Source: Streptomyces sp. 3214.6 (GTDB lineage: Bacteria > Actinomycetota > Actinomycetes > Streptomycetales > Streptomycetaceae). From it: a stretch of 64,000 nt of DNA. The notes under the pieces are model-generated. The model was given only the letters and a program-made list of their open reading frames with translations. It did not search any database and was not told where the DNA came from. Within the stretch, counting starts at the first letter, position 1; every line of letters begins with the position of its first letter. Positions 60,561-64,000 of the stretch are shown piece by piece. A program made the position numbers and the translations under genes. The stretch spans positions 6,014,001-6,078,000 of the forward strand of contig NZ_LT670819.1 in assembly GCF_900129855.1 (NCBI RefSeq), given 5' to 3'.

Positions 60561-61043
60561 ATGCGCCGTACGACGTTCCACCGCACGACCGCCGTCGCGG
60601 CCCTCACGGCGACGGCGTTCCTCCTCGCGGGCTGCGGCGCCGAGAACCACGACGGCGCGGTCTCCACGGCCCCGACCACGACGCCCCCGACGGCCGCCGA
60701 CCAGGACTGCACGGCGTCGAAGCCGACGCCCGCCCAGCTCTCCGCCGCCGACGACGGCCGTACGGTCTGTCTGCGGGTGGGCGGGCGACTGCGCCTCGAC
60801 CTGGACGGCACCGAGGCCCGGCCGTGGACCGCCGTCCCCGCTGCCGGCGACGTCCTCAAGGCGACCAACGCGGGCATCGGCGCCCCGCCGGGCGACGCCA
60901 TCGCCGCCTACGACGCGGTGGCCGCCGGCACCGCCCGCCTCACCGCCACCCGCCCGTTGTGCGCCGAACCCACCGGCCAGGGTCAGGTGTCCTGCAAAGG
61001 CGTCAAGGAATGGAGCGTCACCGTGACCGTGAAGCCGCGATGA
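60561..61043 (+). CDS. Putative lipoprotein with Cys pairs
   Basis: 160 residues. Signal and lipobox LLAGCGAE at residue 25, so anchored outside the membrane. The mature part has a Thr/Pro-rich linker (STAPTTTPPTA), cysteines near the start and end (QDCTASKP, TVCLRVGG, PLCAEPTG, VSCKGVKE) that could form two disulfides, and WSVTVTVKPR at the end. It resembles chagasin-like inhibitor folds in layout (small, secreted, VxNxGI-like segment ATNAGIGAPPG), which would make sense next to a protease; this is a guess. Confidence 0.75.
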   Translation: MRRTTFHRTTAVAALTATAFLLAGCGAENHDGAVSTAPTTTPPTAADQDCTASKPTPAQLSAADDGRTVCLRVGGRLRLDLDGTEARPWTAVPAAGDVLKATNAGIGAPPGDAIAAYDAVAAGTARLTATRPLCAEPTGQGQVSCKGVKEWSVTVTVKPR

Positions 61044-61055
61044 GCCGGACAGTCC

Positions 61056-61541
61056 CTAGCCGGCCAGGTGGCGGACCTGGTCCCACAGGACCGGGTCCAC
61101 CACTCCCACCCGGCGCCGGAAGTCCCGCACCGGGATCTGACGCAGCTCGTCGGTCTCCAGGAAACTCGGCCGCCCCTGCGCGTCCCCCACGGCGCCCGGC
61201 GGCAGCGGGATCACCCCGGCCCGCTCGTCGTGGTACTTGCTGGTGATCTTCGCGACGGTCACCCGGTCCCCGCGCACCATCAGCACCAGACACGGCCGGT
61301 CCTTGGCCCCCGGCCCGTCCTCGAACGGCACGTCCGCCCACCAGATCTCCGCGGGCTGAGGATGCCCCGCGGCGACGCCGCGTCCGCGCGTCGCCCGGCC
61401 CGTCGCCCGCCCGGTGGGCCGGCCCGGCGGACGGGTCCTGCGCCGCTGCTGCCGATGCCCCCGCCCCCAGCCGTCCACGAGCGTGGCGACGACCGCGAGC
61501 AGTACCACCGCCGCGAGCGCGAGCCACCAGGACGTGTCCAT
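61056..61541 (-). CDS. Membrane-anchored PemK/MazF-like protein
   Basis: 161 residues. Residues 5-22 form a membrane helix (WWLALAAVVLLAVVATL) followed by an Arg/Gly/Pro-rich linker (RGHRQQRRRTRPPGRPTGRA). From residue 62 the sequence matches the MazF/PemK ribonuclease fold (EIWWADVPFEDGPGAKDRPCLVLM, AKITSKYHDERAGVIPLPPG). No antitoxin gene is next to it. The fold could have been turned to another job, because free toxins are not normally membrane-bound. It overlaps no other gene; tail-to-tail with the lipoprotein. Confidence 0.8.
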   Translation of the reverse strand: MDTSWWLALAAVVLLAVVATLVDGWGRGHRQQRRRTRPPGRPTGRATGRATRGRGVAAGHPQPAEIWWADVPFEDGPGAKDRPCLVLMVRGDRVTVAKITSKYHDERAGVIPLPPGAVGDAQGRPSFLETDELRQIPVRDFRRRVGVVDPVLWDQVRHLAG

Positions 61542-61810
61542 ACGACGACGTTACCGGCGCGCGCCCACCACCGCGCGCCCTTCGCCCGCCTCACGCGCCG
61601 CCGGTCCAGCCGAACCGGTGACACCACAGGTGAGTTCGCCCACAACGGCCCCTGGCGGAGGAGCGACCCGGGGTTTTGCGCCTTACGCTCGACGGACCGC
61701 ACGACCCCTGTCGCCCCATTTGACGATCATTCGTTCCCGACCCGTCCCCCGGATCCTTCCCGGTACTCATCGGTACCTCTGGGTTTCCCGCCAGCGGAGG
61801 TTTCTGTTTC

Positions 61811-62563
61811 ATGAAGCTCACCGTCGTCGGCTGCTCGGGGTCGTTCCCGTCCGCGGAATCGGCCTGCTCGAGCTACCTCGTCGAGGCCGACGGCTTCCGG
61901 CTGCTGCTCGACATGGGCAACGGCGCCCTGGGCGAGCTGCAGCGCCACTGCGGTCTCTACGACCTCGACGCGATCTTCCTGAGTCATCTGCACGCCGACC
62001 ACTGCATCGACATGTGCGCGTACTTCGTCGCACGCTACTACCGGCACGACGGCGGGCGCTGCGCCCCGATCCCGGTCTACGGCCCGGAAGGCACGGAGCA
62101 CCGCCTGACCACGGCCTACGCCGACACCCCGTCGGCCTCCTCCATGAGCGAGGTCTTCGACTTCCACACGGTCAAGCCGTCCACCTTCGACATCGGCCCG
62201 TTCACCGTGCACACCGAACGCGTGGCGCACCCGGTGGAGGCGTACGGCATCCGCGTCGAGCACGGCGGCCGGTCGCTGACCTACTCCGGCGACACCGGCG
62301 TCAGCCCGGCGCTGGAGGAACTCGCCCGCGACACCGACCTGTTCCTGTGCGAGGCCGCCTTCACCCACGGCAAGGAGAACATCCCCGACCTGCACCTCAA
62401 CGGCCGTGAGGCGGGCGAGGCGGCGAGCCGGGCGGGTGCGCGCAAGCTGGTGCTGACCCACATCCCGCCGTGGACCGACCCCCAGATCAACCTGGCCGAC
62501 GCCCGCGAGGTGTTCGACGGCCCGGTGGAGCTGGCGGCGCCGCGGGTGACGTACCAGATCTGA
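61811..62563 (+). CDS. Metallo-beta-lactamase-fold hydrolase
   Basis: 250 residues. Metal site HLHADHC (SHLHADHCIDM), a further His in TERVAHPVEAYGIR, Asp in YSGDTGVSP and His in LTHIPPW. The fold and length resemble RNase Z/arylsulfatase-like hydrolases; substrate unknown. GCGGAGG lies upstream of the ATG. A strong bidirectional terminator follows, before the convergent PTS gene. Confidence 0.9.
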   Translation: MKLTVVGCSGSFPSAESACSSYLVEADGFRLLLDMGNGALGELQRHCGLYDLDAIFLSHLHADHCIDMCAYFVARYYRHDGGRCAPIPVYGPEGTEHRLTTAYADTPSASSMSEVFDFHTVKPSTFDIGPFTVHTERVAHPVEAYGIRVEHGGRSLTYSGDTGVSPALEELARDTDLFLCEAAFTHGKENIPDLHLNGREAGEAASRAGARKLVLTHIPPWTDPQINLADAREVFDGPVELAAPRVTYQI

Positions 62564-62600
62564 CGGTCCCCAGCCGTACGAGGTTCAGGCGTACGGCACG

Positions 62601-62639
62601 ACGAAGGCCCCCGGAGCTCGCTGCTCCGGGGGCCTTCGT
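62601..62639. terminator. Bidirectional terminator between the MBL and PTS genes
   Basis: ACGAAGGCCCCCGGAGC pairs with GCTCCGGGGGCCTTCGT (62623-62639), loop TCGCT; a 17 bp stem between convergent genes. Confidence 0.8.
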
Positions 62640-62664
62640 GTGCGCATCGGCTATGAACCGGCTC

Positions 62665-63915
62665 TCACGCCTTGGTGAGGTCCTCGACCTCCTCCTCGGG
62701 CTCGCGGCCCGGGGTGGGGAGGTTCCACTTGGTGATGGCGAAGCGGAAGACGAAGTAGTAGATGGCGCCGAAGACCAGACCGATCGGGATGATCAGCCAG
62801 GGCTTGGTGGCCAGGTTCCAGTTCAGCGCGTAGTCGATGAAGCCCGCGGAGAACGTGAAGCCCGCGTGGACGCCGAGGGCCCAGGTGATCGCCATGGACA
62901 GCGCCGTCAGCACCGCGTGGATCGCGTACAGCAGCGGCGCGATGAACATGAACGAGAACTCGATGGGCTCGGTGACACCGGTGACGAAGGAGGTCAGGGC
63001 GAGCGAGATCATCATGCCCAGCACGGCCTTGCGGCGCTCGGGACGGGCGGTGTGCGCCATGGCGAGCGCGGCGGCGGGCAGACCGAACATCATGATCGGG
63101 AAGAAGCCCGACATGAACTGTCCAGCGGTCGGGTCACCGGCGAAGAAGCGGGTGAGGTCGCCGTGCACGACGGTACCGGCGGAGTCCTTGAAGTCACCGA
63201 TCTGGAACCAGGAGACGGAGTTCACGAACTGGTGCATGCCGACCGGGATCAGCGCGCGGTTGATCAGACCGAACAGACCCGCACCGAGGGCGCCGAGACC
63301 CGTGATCCACTCGCCGAAGTTCGAGATGCCCTCACCGATCGGCTCCCAGACCAGACCGAAGAAGACGCCCATGGCCGTACCGACGAACGCCATGATGATC
63401 GGCACCAGGCGGCGGCCGTTGAAGAAGCCGAGCCAGTCCACCAGCTTCTTGCGGTGGTACCGCTGCCACAGCACCGCGGACAGCAGACCCATCAGGATGC
63501 CGCCGAGCACTCCGGGGTTGTTGTAGGTCGCGGCCACGTCCGCGCCCGCCTGGACCTTGGCCTCGGTGACCGGGAACGCCTTGAGGACGTTGCTGTAGAC
63601 CAGGAAGCCCACCAGGGCGGCCAGCGCGGTCGAGCCGTCCGACTTCTTGGCGAAGCCGATCGCGACGCCTATGCAGAACAGCATCGGCAGGTTGTCGAAG
63701 ATCGCACCACCGGCCGTGGCGAACACCGCCGTGAGCTTGTCGGGCAGGTGCAGCTTGTCGTGGACGTCCGTCTGCCCCAGTCGCAGCAGGATGCCCGCCG
63801 CCGGCAGTACGGCGATGGGCAGCTGCAGGCTGCGGCCGACCTTCTGGAGGCCCTGGAAAAGACCGGATCCCCACTTCTTCGTGGGGGCCGCCGTGGGCGC
63901 GGTGGCGGTGCTCAT
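62665..63915 (-). CDS. nagE2: PTS GlcNAc permease, EIIC component
   Basis: 416 residues, ten or so membrane segments, EIIC of the glucose/N-acetylglucosamine family. GRSLQLPIAVLPAAGILLRLG near the start, NNPGVLGGILMG, and the substrate site with TGVTEPIEFSFMFIAPLLYAIH (GITEPIEF motif). No EIIA or EIIB domain is fused, so a separate EIIB (NagF) is needed. In S. coelicolor NagE2 is the main GlcNAc permease. The upstream double DasR-like site fits that. GGAGGA precedes the ATG. Confidence 0.92.
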   Translation of the reverse strand: MSTATAPTAAPTKKWGSGLFQGLQKVGRSLQLPIAVLPAAGILLRLGQTDVHDKLHLPDKLTAVFATAGGAIFDNLPMLFCIGVAIGFAKKSDGSTALAALVGFLVYSNVLKAFPVTEAKVQAGADVAATYNNPGVLGGILMGLLSAVLWQRYHRKKLVDWLGFFNGRRLVPIIMAFVGTAMGVFFGLVWEPIGEGISNFGEWITGLGALGAGLFGLINRALIPVGMHQFVNSVSWFQIGDFKDSAGTVVHGDLTRFFAGDPTAGQFMSGFFPIMMFGLPAAALAMAHTARPERRKAVLGMMISLALTSFVTGVTEPIEFSFMFIAPLLYAIHAVLTALSMAITWALGVHAGFTFSAGFIDYALNWNLATKPWLIIPIGLVFGAIYYFVFRFAITKWNLPTPGREPEEEVEDLTKA

Positions 63916-63933
63916 AGACTTCCTCCATCGGGT

Positions 63934-63966
63934 GGTGGTCTACACCACTCAGTGGTGTAGACCATG
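63934..63966. promoter_or_regulatory. Two adjacent DasR-like operators (dre) of the PTS gene
   Basis: GGTGGTCTACACCACT (63934-63949) matches the DasR consensus AGTGGTCTAGACCACT at 14 of 16 positions. AGTGGTGTAGACCATG (63951-63966) matches at 13. Together they form a perfect 14 bp inverted repeat around one base. They lie 19-51 bp upstream of the start, over the likely promoter. Confidence 0.8.
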
Positions 63967-64000
63967 TTGTAGCACGATGAAGGCGGCATAAGGAACCCAC

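Noticed and set aside
1..64000. CRISPR array or IS element
   Set aside because: No evenly spaced direct repeats with unique spacers and no transposase-like reading frames were seen.

Overview
The window is chromosomal DNA from a Streptomyces-type actinomycete. GC content is very high, GTG and TTG starts are common, and 1-4 bp start/stop overlaps are frequent. The genes include an SsgA-family sporulation protein, actinobacterial CysO/CysM/Mec+, a HelD-type helicase, DasR-type operators and a NagE2-type PTS permease. From memory, the order sigma/anti-sigma, helD, malic enzyme, hupA, murA, yqgE matches the core of S. coelicolor around SCO2954-SCO2907. I ran no database search, so symbols rest on sequence motifs and this remembered synteny.

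Layout. 1-6 kb: the end of an ECF sigma gene (sigU-like), its zinc anti-sigma factor, a HelD helicase whose ribosome-binding site and start codon lie in a hairpin, a candidate structured small RNA with its own terminator, malic enzyme and the nucleoid protein HU. 6-9 kb: murA, yqgE and a DUF3039 gene. 9-13.7 kb: a sugar ABC importer plus a cytoplasmic GH20 hexosaminidase behind a DasR-like site, a likely chitobiose uptake and cleavage operon. 14-19.1 kb: a three-subunit molybdenum hydroxylase operon with an unusual disordered extension, a missing catalytic glutamate and a 42-residue membrane peptide. 19.3-20.5 kb: a tandem SUKH-4-like protein.

20.5-27.6 kb is the accessory region. It holds a truncated PP2C-like gene, an XRE regulator with two small partner genes, and a 4.35 kb integrase-less island bounded by a 43 bp direct repeat of the 3' half of tRNA-Cys. 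The island holds an orphan 394-residue protein, a 5'-truncated S-4TM pore-forming effector, remnants of an HD-domain gene and a NUDIX gene, a membrane protein, and three copies of a paired GAGACGG motif that may be integrase arm sites.

27.7-46.4 kb returns to core-like genes: an MFS exporter, a Doc-type toxin-antitoxin pair, a DEAD/DEAH helicase, an IclR regulator, a Lon-like anchored peptidase, a four-gene osmoprotectant ABC importer, an Lrp regulator divergent from hpd, a TPR protein, a GlcD-like oxidase, ssgG, two RDD membrane proteins and a small membrane protein. 46.7-64 kb: a secreted M6 metalloprotease, Mec+, an amino acid permease, clpS with DUF2017, pncB and pncA, a LacI regulator, a leaderless Cys-containing leader peptide ahead of cysO-cysM, a sedolisin-type secreted protease, a lipoprotein, a membrane-anchored MazF-like protein, an MBL-fold hydrolase and a GlcNAc PTS permease under a double DasR-like site.

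Two physiological threads stand out. First, aminosugar use: the ABC/GH20 operon and the PTS gene at opposite ends of the window both carry DasR-type operators. Second, protein-carrier cysteine synthesis: Mec+, CysO and CysM are present, with a candidate cysteine attenuator and a CysO whose tail must be trimmed before use.
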